The notes beneath the pieces are model-generated. The model was not told the origin of the DNA. It did not search any database and worked only from the letters and a program-made list of their open reading frames with translations. A DNA stretch of 64,000 nt, taken from positions 37,046 through 101,045 of IMG/VR virus record IMGVR_UViG_3300023184_007611. One strand, written 5' to 3'. The position numbers and the translations under genes are program-made. Shown piece after piece: positions 55,877-63,127 of this stretch. The DNA comes from a virus. How positions within the stretch are numbered: the first letter of the stretch is position 1; each line of letters begins with the position of its first letter.

Positions 55877-56014
55877 CATATCAGCAAGGTACATATCAGC
55901 AAGGTGCATATCAGCAAGGTACATATCAGCAAGGTGCATATCAGCAAGGTGCATATCAGCAAGGTGCATATCAGCAAGGTGCATATCAGCAAGGTACATA
56001 TCCTTGCTGATATG
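55877..56014 (+). repeat. Eight 15-base direct repeats with an inverted end copy
   Basis: The unit GCATATCAGCAAGGT (or ACATATCAGCAAGGT) is repeated eight times at exactly 15-base spacing up to 55995. An inverted copy follows at 56000-56013 (ATCCTTGCTGATAT), so the last copy forms a 12-base-pair hairpin, and any other could pair with it. One frame would code [10 protein letters not shown] repeats, but no start codon opens it. Confidence 0.85.
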
Positions 56015-56364
56015 GTTATATTAACTTATAGCAAGTAAAATACAACGAGATAACATAATAGTTGTTTGAACAACTGTTGTTTATAACGAGATAGTAAAAT
56101 GAGTAATTTAAGTAGTTTGAGTTATTTTTTTTAATTTATAAAAGTAATGGCTAAAGCTACAAACTAAAGAAGGTATTAATAAATTTAAGATTATAGTTCA
56201 GCCATTAATTATTATAAATGGTTTTAGTTTATATTATCAGTAAGATTTATTTTTATTTTCAAAGTATTTTTTGAAAAAAGGGTGGAATGGGAGAAGAGTG
56301 TTTGGTAGAACAAGGTAGAAGATGATGTGTACCTCTTCGCCCAGATTTAAAATGGAGGTAAGAT
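56015..56364. other. Non-coding stretch
   Basis: About 350 bases without a convincing gene. It has two copies of AACGAGATA (56044 and 56086), a small inverted repeat GTTGTTTGAACAAC near 56062 and AT-rich sequence. GGAGGT near 56353 is the ribosome binding site of the next gene. No tRNA or terminator seen. Confidence 0.5.
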
Positions 56365-57012
56365 ATGAATAAGTGCTTACTAGGAAGTGTAATATTTGGA
56401 TGGTTTGCTGGTATAAAGGAAGTTCGAAGTATTAGAAAGAGTAAAAATGGTGTAAGTCCTATATCGGCACAGATAAAGTTAGAGGCAGGAAATACGATAG
56501 GCAACAAGTCAAGGGTGGAGTCTACGGATGTTAAATACAGTAAACTTATTAATGTTGAAACTAGTATAGAAGATTTAAAAATAATATTAAGTGGCATAAG
56601 AAGAGTTAACAAGTATTACAAACATGAATTCATGGACAAAAATACAGTATCTGATCAAATGATCAGTATTTTAGATAATTATTACAAAAGTAATAATACC
56701 ATGGATATAAATTACGCAAAGTCGATGTCATGTTTTGGAGTAGAGATAGCTCCTAGGTTATATTTGAAAGATGTAATAAATATAGATGCCATAGATAATA
56801 ATGATATTAATAATATAAGTTCTGATTTTTTAATAATTAAATTAATAGAGGATAAATTTTTAAAGAAGTTAATGTCTGGCAGTTATATTATGAAGGGTCA
56901 TGATTACAAGATGAAGATATTAAGTGATAATACGGTATTGATAGCGATACCAATAACACAAATAAAAGAAGTTTTTAAAAATATTAATAATTTCTTAAAA
57001 AATAAAATATAA
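56365..57012 (+). CDS. Hypothetical protein
   Basis: The 215-residue protein begins MNKCLLGSVIFGWFAGIKEVRSIRK with a strong GGAGGT ribosome binding site. The N-terminal hydrophobic stretch of about 12 residues is too short for a standard membrane helix. The middle (SDQMISILDNYYKSNNTMDINYAK) and the end (NTVLIAIPITQIKEVFKNI) are mixed alpha/beta. I recognise no family. It is flanked on both sides by non-coding repeat arrays, a position common for regulators or replication-linked genes, but that is only context. Confidence 0.5.
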   Translation: MNKCLLGSVIFGWFAGIKEVRSIRKSKNGVSPISAQIKLEAGNTIGNKSRVESTDVKYSKLINVETSIEDLKIILSGIRRVNKYYKHEFMDKNTVSDQMISILDNYYKSNNTMDINYAKSMSCFGVEIAPRLYLKDVINIDAIDNNDINNISSDFLIIKLIEDKFLKKLMSGSYIMKGHDYKMKILSDNTVLIAIPITQIKEVFKNINNFLKNKI

Positions 57013-57040
57013 AAATTTCAAAAATTAATTTTTTTCAATT

Positions 57041-57170
57041 TCCTTATTGTACGGATGTACTTCATTTCCCTATTGCACGGATGTACTTAAATTTCGTATT
57101 GCACGGATGTACTTCATTTCCCTATTGCACGGATGTACTTAAGAATTCCTATTACACGGATGTACTTGAG
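57041..57170 (+). repeat. Five 26-base tandem repeats
   Basis: The core TATTGCACGGATGTACTT occurs five times with starts 26 bases apart (27 for the last). Variation is in the linker (CATTTCCC or AAATTTCG). It is not coding on either strand. It resembles iterons or a multi-site binding array. Confidence 0.85.
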
Positions 57171-57378
57171 ATTCCAACGAGAGAATTCCAGCGTCACGAG
57201 CTACAGGGACAACGGTATAAGTTTATATAGTGTCCTAATTTTCCTGAACGCCTGCACGGTTGACGAATAAGCTTATAAGTTTATATAGTATCCTGATTTT
57301 CCTGAATTCCTGCGTCACGAGCTACTTGCGTCACGAGTTCAGTTCAGGATAAGCTTATAAGTTTATTTAAATGATTTA
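57171..57378 (+). repeat. Mosaic of short dispersed repeats
   Basis: TATAAGTTTATATAGT with TCCTAATTTTCCTGAA occurs at 57216 and again, slightly changed, at 57275. GCGTCACGAG occurs at 57191, 57312 and 57328, and AAGCTTATAAGTTTAT at 57269 and 57351. No ORF fits. Parts look like duplicated promoter pieces. Confidence 0.7.
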
Positions 57379-57432
57379 ACTGGAGTTACTGGAGTTACTG
57401 GAGTTACTGGAGTTACTGGAGTTACTGGAGTT
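57379..57432 (+). repeat. Six copies of a 9-base repeat
   Basis: ACTGGAGTT is repeated six times without change. It would code Thr-Gly-Val units, but the frame has no start codon and is closed soon after. Confidence 0.85.
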
Positions 57433-57450
57433 ATAAGTTTATGTAATTAA

Positions 57451-57486
57451 ATAAAAAAGCCCCGTTAGTTTATAATCTAACGGGGT
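57451..57486 (-). terminator. Strong intrinsic terminator for the tRNA transcript
   Basis: On the minus strand CCCCGTTAG and CTAACGGGG form a 9-base-pair GC-rich stem with an 8-base loop, followed directly by CTTTTTTATTT. It ends the minus-strand unit that carries the intron-bearing tRNA. The plus-strand side has a poorer T run. Confidence 0.88.
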
Positions 57487-57501
57487 TTGGGGATTCTTTT
57501 T

Positions 57502-57609
57502 AGATAATGCTCGGTTTTTGATCCTAAAACCGATTTGATTGGCATTGTGGTGGTGGAAAGGAGCTTAAGTACCAAAGAAACTTAAATTTACCCACATCAC
57601 ACATTATCT
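57502..57609. ncRNA. Candidate structured RNA (three-way junction)
   Basis: AGATAATG (57502-57509) pairs with CATTATCT (57602-57609) and closes a 108-base domain. Inside are a hairpin TCGGTTTT / AAAACCGA with a 7-base loop and a second stem GTGGTG / CATCAC (57547 and 57595) carrying a TTAAGT / ACTTAA hairpin. No ORF covers it. It lies between the terminator and the tRNA, so the minus strand is expected, but one pair is G-U only on the plus strand. Confidence 0.45.
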
Positions 57610-57772
57610 CATGCTTTTATGATCTCTGTGCCAGAGACTTGAGCAGTTAATTAACTCAAGCGATATTAACATTACACTCTTTGGTTTCAAGCAAGATAAA
57701 GAACCATTAACTTAACTAATATCATCTTAATGATTGTTTTAAATTAGTCAATATAATTATTGTTTATTTAAA
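57610..57772 (-). other. Spacer with two small hairpins after the tRNA
   Basis: This non-coding stretch of the tRNA transcript holds TCTCTG / CAGAGA (57623-57637) with a 3-base loop and CTTGAG / CTCAAG (57638-57660) with an 11-base loop. The rest is AT-rich. They may be processing signals for the tRNA 3' end. Confidence 0.4.
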
Positions 57773-57821
57773 TGGGGATAGTGGGAGTTGAACCCACATG
57801 ATGTTGCCATCGAGGGATTTT

Positions 57822-58583
57822 CAACAAGATGAATGTTTTCACATTCTGGTTACTTGTTTGGACTATATCATCACCTTCAACATTACTTGGTTAGGTGTCG
57901 TGAGCATAAGTCTCTGAACCTTCCTCATTTTAAAGAGGCTCGGCTGCTGATTGCCCAATTTCCCATAGTTTTATAACTTTCGCACCCGTTGTTTCCAACC
58001 ATGCTGTAGTCATGGGAACTATAAGGGTATTCCAGCAATTTCCACGATTCTCATTCATAGATTTCTCTATGATGGCTCGTTGCAAATCAAGATATTTATG
58101 TAGTCTACCATGTGTTCTTCTGTCCATCACCATAAGGTTTTTTACATCGTTATTCTTATAATTATTATCAACATGATGAATTACCATATTGTAAGATAAT
58201 TTTCCAAGAATACTTTTTGCAATTTCTCTGTGTTCACATTTCGCCCCAATCATTTTATATTGATTAGAACTCAATGTTTCTTTTGCAAGCTTTTTATTTA
58301 GTTTCCAACAATCAGAACAATGTTTTTGTTCTTTTCGCCAACCTAAATATTCTTTCTTGCAAACTTCACAGATTATTTTAATCCTTCTGGTAAATGGATC
58401 ATTTTGGTAACGATTCTTAGCACATTCCCTTTTGTGCTTAAGATAACATTCCCTACACATCTTTCGACCAACATCACGATCTTGATTGCATTTAATGCAC
58501 ATCTTTGGTTTTTTGCTCATGTTTTAAATTAGTAATCCTAATTAAAAAATTGGCATACTTATCAAATTAATACATTAAAAGTC
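57822..58583 (-). mobile_element. Group I intron with HNH ORF in tRNA-Leu(UAA)
   Basis: The 762-base insert follows exon 1 ending in U and ends with G at 57822, as group I introns do. The core elements are plain on the minus strand: P/Q-like AATTGGGCAATC and AGCAGCCGAGCC (57960-57937), R element GTTCAGAGACT (57919-57909) and S element GATATAGTC (57869-57861). R and S form the P7 guanosine-binding helix. An ORF for an HNH endonuclease fills the 5' part and its last codons run into P/Q. The intron-plus-endonuclease is a mobile element that could home into uninterrupted tRNA-Leu genes. Confidence 0.9.
57930..58520 (-). CDS. Intron-encoded HNH homing endonuclease
   Basis: A 196-residue protein starting MSKKPKMCIKCNQDRDVGRKMC. 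Three Cys pairs (CIKCN, CRECY and CEVC with CSDC) form zinc knuckles in the first 90 residues. The nuclease core is MVIHHVDNNYKNNDVKNLMVM followed by RTHGRLHKYL, the H-H, N and H of an HNH site. The ORF starts 63 bases into the intron and its end overlaps the conserved P/Q core. It would cut intronless tRNA-Leu genes and start homing. Its composition and basic charge are usual for such proteins. No strong ribosome binding site is seen. Confidence 0.88.
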   Translation of the reverse strand: MSKKPKMCIKCNQDRDVGRKMCRECYLKHKRECAKNRYQNDPFTRRIKIICEVCKKEYLGWRKEQKHCSDCWKLNKKLAKETLSSNQYKMIGAKCEHREIAKSILGKLSYNMVIHHVDNNYKNNDVKNLMVMDRRTHGRLHKYLDLQRAIIEKSMNENRGNCWNTLIVPMTTAWLETTGAKVIKLWEIGQSAAEPL

Positions 58584-58623
58584 AAGTCCCTTGCGTCTGC
58601 CAGTTCCGCCATATCCCCTTTGT

Positions 58624-59007
58624 TTAGTTCCACCAAGCAGTAGTTTTACTTTCTTGGTTAAAATCTTTTTTATGAAGTGTTTTTATTACTTTATCAAATT
58701 CTTCTCCCAATTCATGGATACGAGAGATTGAGATTAAAACATGAGTTCCCCCAATTGCAGTTTCTTGAATTTCTGTAAGTCTTTCAACAACTTCTTTGAA
58801 CAAGTCTTTAGTTGCAATAGCAAGGTTTCTTAATTCTTTTTTATTGGTGACTAGATCAATTGTAAAAGAATCTTGCAATACTGCAATTGCTCCAAGACTA
58901 ACCTTTATCTTATCTCCTTTTTTAATTTTCTTCAATTCATTTAATGAATCTTGAAGGAACATAGCCAAGGCATCGAACAGTTTTCTAGTTTTATCATCTA
59001 CTTTCAT
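58624..59007 (-). CDS. Hypothetical helical protein upstream of the tRNA
   Basis: A 127-residue protein, MKVDDKTRKLFDALAMFLQDSLNELKKIKKGDKIKVSLGAI-like, nearly all helix with heptad-like Leu/Ile spacing and balanced charge. It ends with SKTTAWWN. AAAAGGAGTGGTAAT is an excellent ribosome binding site. It leads the minus-strand transcript that also holds the split tRNA, 5 bases on. A conserved promoter-like motif lies 36 bases upstream. No family recognised; a small nucleoid or scaffold protein is conceivable. Confidence 0.6.
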   Translation of the reverse strand: MKVDDKTRKLFDALAMFLQDSLNELKKIKKGDKIKVSLGAIAVLQDSFTIDLVTNKKELRNLAIATKDLFKEVVERLTEIQETAIGGTHVLISISRIHELGEEFDKVIKTLHKKDFNQESKTTAWWN

Positions 59008-59043
59008 ATTACCACTCCTTTTAAAAATAGGTTAACTAATAAT

Positions 59044-59076
59044 GTATTCGGTTCATAATATTGGAAAATTCCAACT
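59044..59076 (-). promoter_or_regulatory. Promoter-like motif copy 1
   Basis: On the minus strand AGTTGGAATT begins exactly 23 bases before AACCGAATA. The same pair with the same spacing occurs upstream of two plus-strand genes nearby (59641 and 60886). It sits 36 bases upstream of the start at 59007. Confidence 0.6.
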
Positions 59077-59158
59077 TTTAATTAAAATATTTTGCTTTTT
59101 ATAAAAAACTTTATAATAATAACTTCAGGGTGTTTATCATTTTTTCAGGAGATGTATT

Positions 59159-59626
59159 ATGAGATTATGTGTAAGTTTATTGTGTTTAAGTTTATATGGT
59201 ATTGCATATGGAAATCAGACAGGCAAGGTATATGAAGCAGATCATGCTTTAGTAGGAGTAAATGGAATATATTTCATAGAAGGCAGAGAAAATGCTAAGA
59301 AGTATTTAGACAAGATATTTAATGATATATGGTTTAAACAGAATTTTAAGATAAAGAAGCCAGTAGTAATAAGAGAAACGAATAATTATAAATTAACTTC
59401 CACAATAGGAAGTGCAGTAGCTAATGGTAGAGGAACAATATCAGTACCAGATGGTGGTTGTTACAATTTTAATGTGATACATGAGGTAGCTCATCATATA
59501 AGGCCACATGGACAGCATGAAAAGGAGTTTACTAAAATGTATTTAATATTAATTGAACATTTCACTAACCCTAATGTTGCAAAGGAGTTACGGAATAATT
59601 ACAAGAGATTTGGGGTACAATTTTAA
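59159..59626 (+). CDS. Secreted HExxH metallopeptidase-like protein
   Basis: A 155-residue protein with a signal-peptide-like start MRLCVSLLCLSLYGIAYGN and a strong AGGAG ribosome binding site. The motif CYNFNVIHEVAHHIRPHGQHEKEF at about residue 102 has HEVAH (zinc ligands His, His and catalytic Glu) followed by a third histidine in HG-x-x-H or further on, as in small bacterial HExxH hydrolases. ANGRGTISVPDGGCY resembles the strand before the active-site helix. Export would place it in the periplasm or outside. Cell-wall or surface-protein cleavage late in infection is a possible role, not shown. Confidence 0.7.
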   Translation: MRLCVSLLCLSLYGIAYGNQTGKVYEADHALVGVNGIYFIEGRENAKKYLDKIFNDIWFKQNFKIKKPVVIRETNNYKLTSTIGSAVANGRGTISVPDGGCYNFNVIHEVAHHIRPHGQHEKEFTKMYLILIEHFTNPNVAKELRNNYKRFGVQF

Positions 59627-59640
59627 AATTAATTAAAAAT

Positions 59641-59673
59641 AGTTGAAATTATTAAGTTGGCAGAACCGAATAA
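59641..59673 (+). promoter_or_regulatory. Promoter-like motif copy 2
   Basis: AGTTGAAATT, 13 other bases, then AACCGAATAA, placed 64 bases before the CobS-like start. Spacing between the two blocks is identical to the other two copies. Confidence 0.6.
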
Positions 59674-59736
59674 GGTGTAGGATCAAAGAGTTGTGTGTTA
59701 CAACTTAAAGATTATAAATTTTATAGGAGAATACAG

Positions 59737-60837
59737 ATGGAAGCTCAGAAAGTAAGTCGTGTTGATAACTTGGAAGTCATTTACCAAGAGTTCGTAGATG
59801 GTAACAAGCCAATTAAAGCTTCGACATTAAAAGAAGAATACATGACTAGGTTTGGTGATGATAAACCAGCATCATTGACAACTGTTATTTACAGTTTTAT
59901 AAATAACAAGAAAAATAGTAATATTACAAAGTTAGAAACTTCAGAAGAAACTAAAGGAGAAGAAGTGAGCAATATTTCTAGTTATTCAGTAGTTAGTGGT
60001 GATTTAGCGTTTATGAAAGTGCCAACGAGTAATACTACTTATCACATTAGCAAGAAAGATGAGGATTTCCTTAAGATTATTGATGATGATAGTAAGACTG
60101 GATTGATTGCTAATATCATGTTAATTGGTAGTCATGGTTGTGGTAAAACAGAAATGGCTAAAGAGTTTGCTGCAAGGACTGGTCGTCATTTCTTCCATAC
60201 CAATTGTGCAATGTATCGTGAACCTAGAGATTTCTACGGATACAAAGGTGCAAAATCTGGAAGCACCTATTGGAGAAAGAGTGATTTTGTTCAAGCTATA
60301 GAAAGGCCAAATACTGTAATTTTGTTAGATGAGTTCAATCGTTGTTCTCCAATGGTAGCAAACAGCTTGTTTAATCTCTTGGATGACAATCGTTGTGCAG
60401 TATTTGATGAGATTGGAGAAGTAAAGGTAGGTGCTGGCAATGTTATCTTTGGAACAATTAATCGTGGTGTTCAGTATACTGGCACAATGATTAGTGATGC
60501 AGCAGTCATGGATAGGTTTGGTAATACTGTAGAAGTACATTACTTACCAGATAACCTAGAGATTGATGTATTAGTTAAAAGAACAGGCATTGACAAAGCT
60601 AATGCTAAGATGTTGGTACAACTAGGTAATACTATTCGTTCTAAGGCTGGTGAAATGGGTAGTACGATTAGGGCTTCTGTATCAACAAGGTTATTAATTA
60701 AGACAGCGGAGAGATTTAAGACTATGGGTAAAGCATCGTTTGATTATACTATTCTTCCTCTTTACAGCAAAGAAGGTGGAGCTAATAGTGAAAGAAGTCA
60801 GATTACCCAAATGATTCAGATGGTGTTTGGAGATTAA
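59737..60837 (+). CDS. CobS/MoxR-like AAA+ ATPase
   Basis: I start at MEAQKVSRVDN (GGAG upstream), giving 366 residues. An N-terminal region of about 110 residues precedes the AAA+ domain: Walker A GSHGCGKTE at about residue 131, Walker B VILLDEFNRC at about 194, sensor 1 IFGTINRG and a sensor/arginine region DAAVMDRFG. This is the MoxR/CobS (AAA_5) type. With a VWA protein gene as its neighbour it forms a MoxR-VWA pair, like the cobaltochelatase CobS-CobT subunits to which many phage genes are named. In phages the true role is unknown; chaperone-like remodelling is likelier than cobalamin synthesis. Confidence 0.87.
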   Translation: MEAQKVSRVDNLEVIYQEFVDGNKPIKASTLKEEYMTRFGDDKPASLTTVIYSFINNKKNSNITKLETSEETKGEEVSNISSYSVVSGDLAFMKVPTSNTTYHISKKDEDFLKIIDDDSKTGLIANIMLIGSHGCGKTEMAKEFAARTGRHFFHTNCAMYREPRDFYGYKGAKSGSTYWRKSDFVQAIERPNTVILLDEFNRCSPMVANSLFNLLDDNRCAVFDEIGEVKVGAGNVIFGTINRGVQYTGTMISDAAVMDRFGNTVEVHYLPDNLEIDVLVKRTGIDKANAKMLVQLGNTIRSKAGEMGSTIRASVSTRLLIKTAERFKTMGKASFDYTILPLYSKEGGANSERSQITQMIQMVFGD

Positions 60838-60851
60838 TAAGTTTATGGTTT

Positions 60852-60881
60852 GCCACTTTTCCTTAAAAGTGGCTTTTTTTT
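60852..60881 (+). terminator. Intrinsic terminator after the ATPase gene
   Basis: GCCACTTTT and AAAAGTGGC form a 9-base-pair stem with a 4-base loop followed by eight T. It separates the ATPase and VWA genes, so each has its own control. Confidence 0.9.
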
Positions 60882-60885
60882 AAAT

Positions 60886-60918
60886 AGTTGAAATTTTGGT
60901 ATAGTTGTAACCGATAGA
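60886..60918 (+). promoter_or_regulatory. Promoter-like motif copy 3
   Basis: AGTTGAAATT, 13 other bases, then AACCGATA, right after the terminator and about 40 bases before the VWA gene. The position between terminator and gene supports a promoter. Confidence 0.65.
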
Positions 60919-60958
60919 CACATAGAGTTATTTATAACATTAAATAGGAGATTTTAAA

Positions 60959-63055
60959 ATGGGTAGTGGATACATGGATTATTGGAGAAATGATGGGAAG
61001 AAGCGTAACACATACATACATGATGATTATGCTGATAGTATTTACGATTACGATTCTGCAACTGAAAACAAGGTAACAAAGAGTTATCAAGATTATTCAT
61101 CTAGGTATAAATCTGGATATAGTGCTTCATCTTATTGGTTGCAGTTTTCTAGTAAGACTGATGATAAGCAGCAAAAATTAACAGATGGATTAGCGTTTGT
61201 TTGCAGAAGTGTAAACATTATTCGTCATCGTTATGGTAAAGGTGATGAAAAGTCTTTGGTTGTACAATGGGCAAATGACATTACTCAAATCAATACACAT
61301 GACAATAACATTGTTTATTTAAATCCTAGTCCATTAATTGAAACTAGCAGTTTCACAGAGAATCAAAGGTACGATGTTATTATTGGTCAGGCATTACTAA
61401 GTTCTGTTCAAAAGCATTTAGTAAGTCTTGATTGTAGTTTTTTCTCAAACAGTTTATTGAGCATAGATAGCAATATAAACATTGTTTGTGAAGGAGAAGA
61501 ATTAAAAGTATTCTCATTAGATAAAGATGGAAAAAAGACTGGTGTAATCAATTTCATTGATGGTAGGTTTGACAAAGAAGGTGTACAGATTTTTCAAGAG
61601 CATATAGTGTATGGTGGCAACAAAGAAAGTTTTTCTGCCATTGATATATCTGCTTTATATTTAAATGGTTGTGTACAAGTATGGAGAGCAATTGAACAAG
61701 TCATTGCTGAGACAGCTATTAGCAATGAGTATAGGGGAAGTATTGCATATCTTTATAGTCATCGCAATTATTACAATGATGCAAAGTATATCAAGTCATT
61801 GAAAGATGGATTAAAGATATATGATGAAGAAAATGCAGAATTACTTTCTATAGCATTAGCTGTTCACAATGTATTGAATGACAATGACAGGATTTCACTT
61901 ACTGATGTTCATAGTTTTTATCAACCAGTAGTTGATATGATAAGTAACATTTTGCTTACAAAGCCAGATTGTGATTCAGAAGCAAGGTTATCTTCTTCAC
62001 TTCATTTTGGAGTAGTTCTTAGTGAATACATATCCAAGAAGAAGAAAGAGATGGAAGAAAACAAAGATACAGAAGGAAGCGGTAAGGTCGGCAATAGTGA
62101 CATGAACAGGATAGTTGATCTTACTAAGAATGGTCTTACACCATCATTAGTTAATACAGTTTGCAAGAAAGACAGTCATTGCAAGCAAGTGGCACAGATT
62201 GGCGGGTTAGAAGTTGGAGATGAGAAGGCAATTAGGAGTATGGAGTTAGAAGGATTAACGAGTGGGTTTAGAGATGTTGATATTACTGAGGAATCTTGGT
62301 ATAGGAGTAAGGAGAGTAACTTTATCAAGTATACTAATTATAAGAACACTTATAGGCAGTACATTGATATGTTACGAGAGAGGTTATTTGTTCGCACTTT
62401 AGATTTATCAGCACCAGAGTTCAACATGAAAACTGGTAACATTGATGAAAGTTCTTTATGGAAGTTATGCGACAAGGAAGATGAGAGTAATGCAATATTC
62501 TATCAGAATGATACACCGCAGAAGATAGAAAAGTGCAGTATTAATATCTTGTTTGACAATTCTGGTAGTATGTCATCGAATGACAGGATAGAGGTATGCC
62601 GTCAGATTGGTGTGATAATGAATGAAGCAGTAAGGGGCATAGCCAATATAAAGTTAAACTTTTACAGTTTTACTGATAGTAAGTTTTACAAGTTTGAAAA
62701 TGCAGAAGATTTAGTAGCCATGAAAGAGCAGGGTGGAACAGATGAGGGTGGAGCAATGGCTTGTGTTTTGCGTGAGATAAACAATAAGCGTGTAGCTGAT
62801 TTATCAGAAGGTATTGATGGTTATGGCAAGACATTTTTCTTAGCTATTGGTGATGGTCAGACTGATGTAGACAAGGTAAAAAAGAGTTTAGATTTAATAA
62901 AGCGTGATGGTGTAAAGTTTTTCCATGTAGGCATTGACAATGCTTATGATGCAAAGTATGGCAAGGCTACATATGGTGAAGATAGTTTTTCAATTATACC
63001 AACTGAAAATCTTCTTTATGTTATGTGCAATTTCTTAGTTAAGGCTTTGACCTAA
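60959..63055 (+). CDS. VWA-domain protein (CobT-like partner of the AAA+ ATPase)
   Basis: A 698-residue protein. Residues 1-500 are mixed helical and polar, with a Lys/Glu-rich stretch near 355-375. The VWA domain starts with ILFDNSGSMSSNDRIEVC at about 530, with the D-x-S-x-S metal-ion site, then KLNFYSFTDSKFYKF, the TDEGGAMACVL segment (conserved Thr/Gly of the MIDAS), and FFLAIGDGQTDVDKVKKS. This is the CobT/VWA type that works with MoxR-like ATPases. Length matches phage CobT-like proteins (600-700). A terminator follows. AGGAG lies upstream of the ATG. Confidence 0.87.
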   Translation: MGSGYMDYWRNDGKKRNTYIHDDYADSIYDYDSATENKVTKSYQDYSSRYKSGYSASSYWLQFSSKTDDKQQKLTDGLAFVCRSVNIIRHRYGKGDEKSLVVQWANDITQINTHDNNIVYLNPSPLIETSSFTENQRYDVIIGQALLSSVQKHLVSLDCSFFSNSLLSIDSNINIVCEGEELKVFSLDKDGKKTGVINFIDGRFDKEGVQIFQEHIVYGGNKESFSAIDISALYLNGCVQVWRAIEQVIAETAISNEYRGSIAYLYSHRNYYNDAKYIKSLKDGLKIYDEENAELLSIALAVHNVLNDNDRISLTDVHSFYQPVVDMISNILLTKPDCDSEARLSSSLHFGVVLSEYISKKKKEMEENKDTEGSGKVGNSDMNRIVDLTKNGLTPSLVNTVCKKDSHCKQVAQIGGLEVGDEKAIRSMELEGLTSGFRDVDITEESWYRSKESNFIKYTNYKNTYRQYIDMLRERLFVRTLDLSAPEFNMKTGNIDESSLWKLCDKEDESNAIFYQNDTPQKIEKCSINILFDNSGSMSSNDRIEVCRQIGVIMNEAVRGIANIKLNFYSFTDSKFYKFENAEDLVAMKEQGGTDEGGAMACVLREINNKRVADLSEGIDGYGKTFFLAIGDGQTDVDKVKKSLDLIKRDGVKFFHVGIDNAYDAKYGKATYGEDSFSIIPTENLLYVMCNFLVKALT

Positions 63056-63066
63056 GTTTATAGTTT

Positions 63067-63098
63067 GTGTGCCTGAGATAAACTTAGGCACACTTTTT
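63067..63098 (+). terminator. Intrinsic terminator after the VWA gene
   Basis: GTGTGCCT and AGGCACAC form an 8-base-pair stem around an 11-base loop followed by TTTTT. It ends the VWA transcript. Confidence 0.9.
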
Positions 63099-63127
63099 AA
63101 ACCTTTATAAAACTTAAGGATAAGTTT

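Larger units (their letters stand above)
57773..58618 (-). tRNA. tRNA-Leu(UAA) split by a group I intron
   Basis: Exon 1 is 58618-58584 and exon 2 is 57821-57773. Joined, they give a complete type II tRNA: acceptor stem GGGGATA / TATCCCC with discriminator A, a Leu-type D arm (GCGGAACTGGCAGACGC), anticodon stem AGGGA / TCCCT around loop CTTAAAA (anticodon UAA), a variable arm GATG-GCAA-CATC and T arm GTGGG-TTCAACT-CCCAC. The CCA end is not encoded. The intron interrupts between U34 and A35, the same place as in cyanobacterial and plastid tRNA-Leu(UAA). The tRNA starts 5 bases after the stop of the gene at 58624, so it is cut from that message. It may serve the many UUA codons of this AT-rich genome. 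Confidence 0.9.

Noticed and set aside
55877-56014. CRISPR array or coding YQQGA repeat
   Set aside because: 15-base units without spacers; the repeat frame has stops upstream and no start codon.
57041-57432. CRISPR array
   Set aside because: Units are 26 and 9 bases apart start to start with near-constant linkers, so there are no unique spacers, and no cas genes are seen.
57773-58618. tRNA-Ser(UGA) instead of tRNA-Leu(UAA)
   Set aside because: Another joining would give loop CTTGAAA, but the acceptor, D arm and discriminator A are Leu-like, and the U-before, G-at-end rule of group I introns gives UAA.
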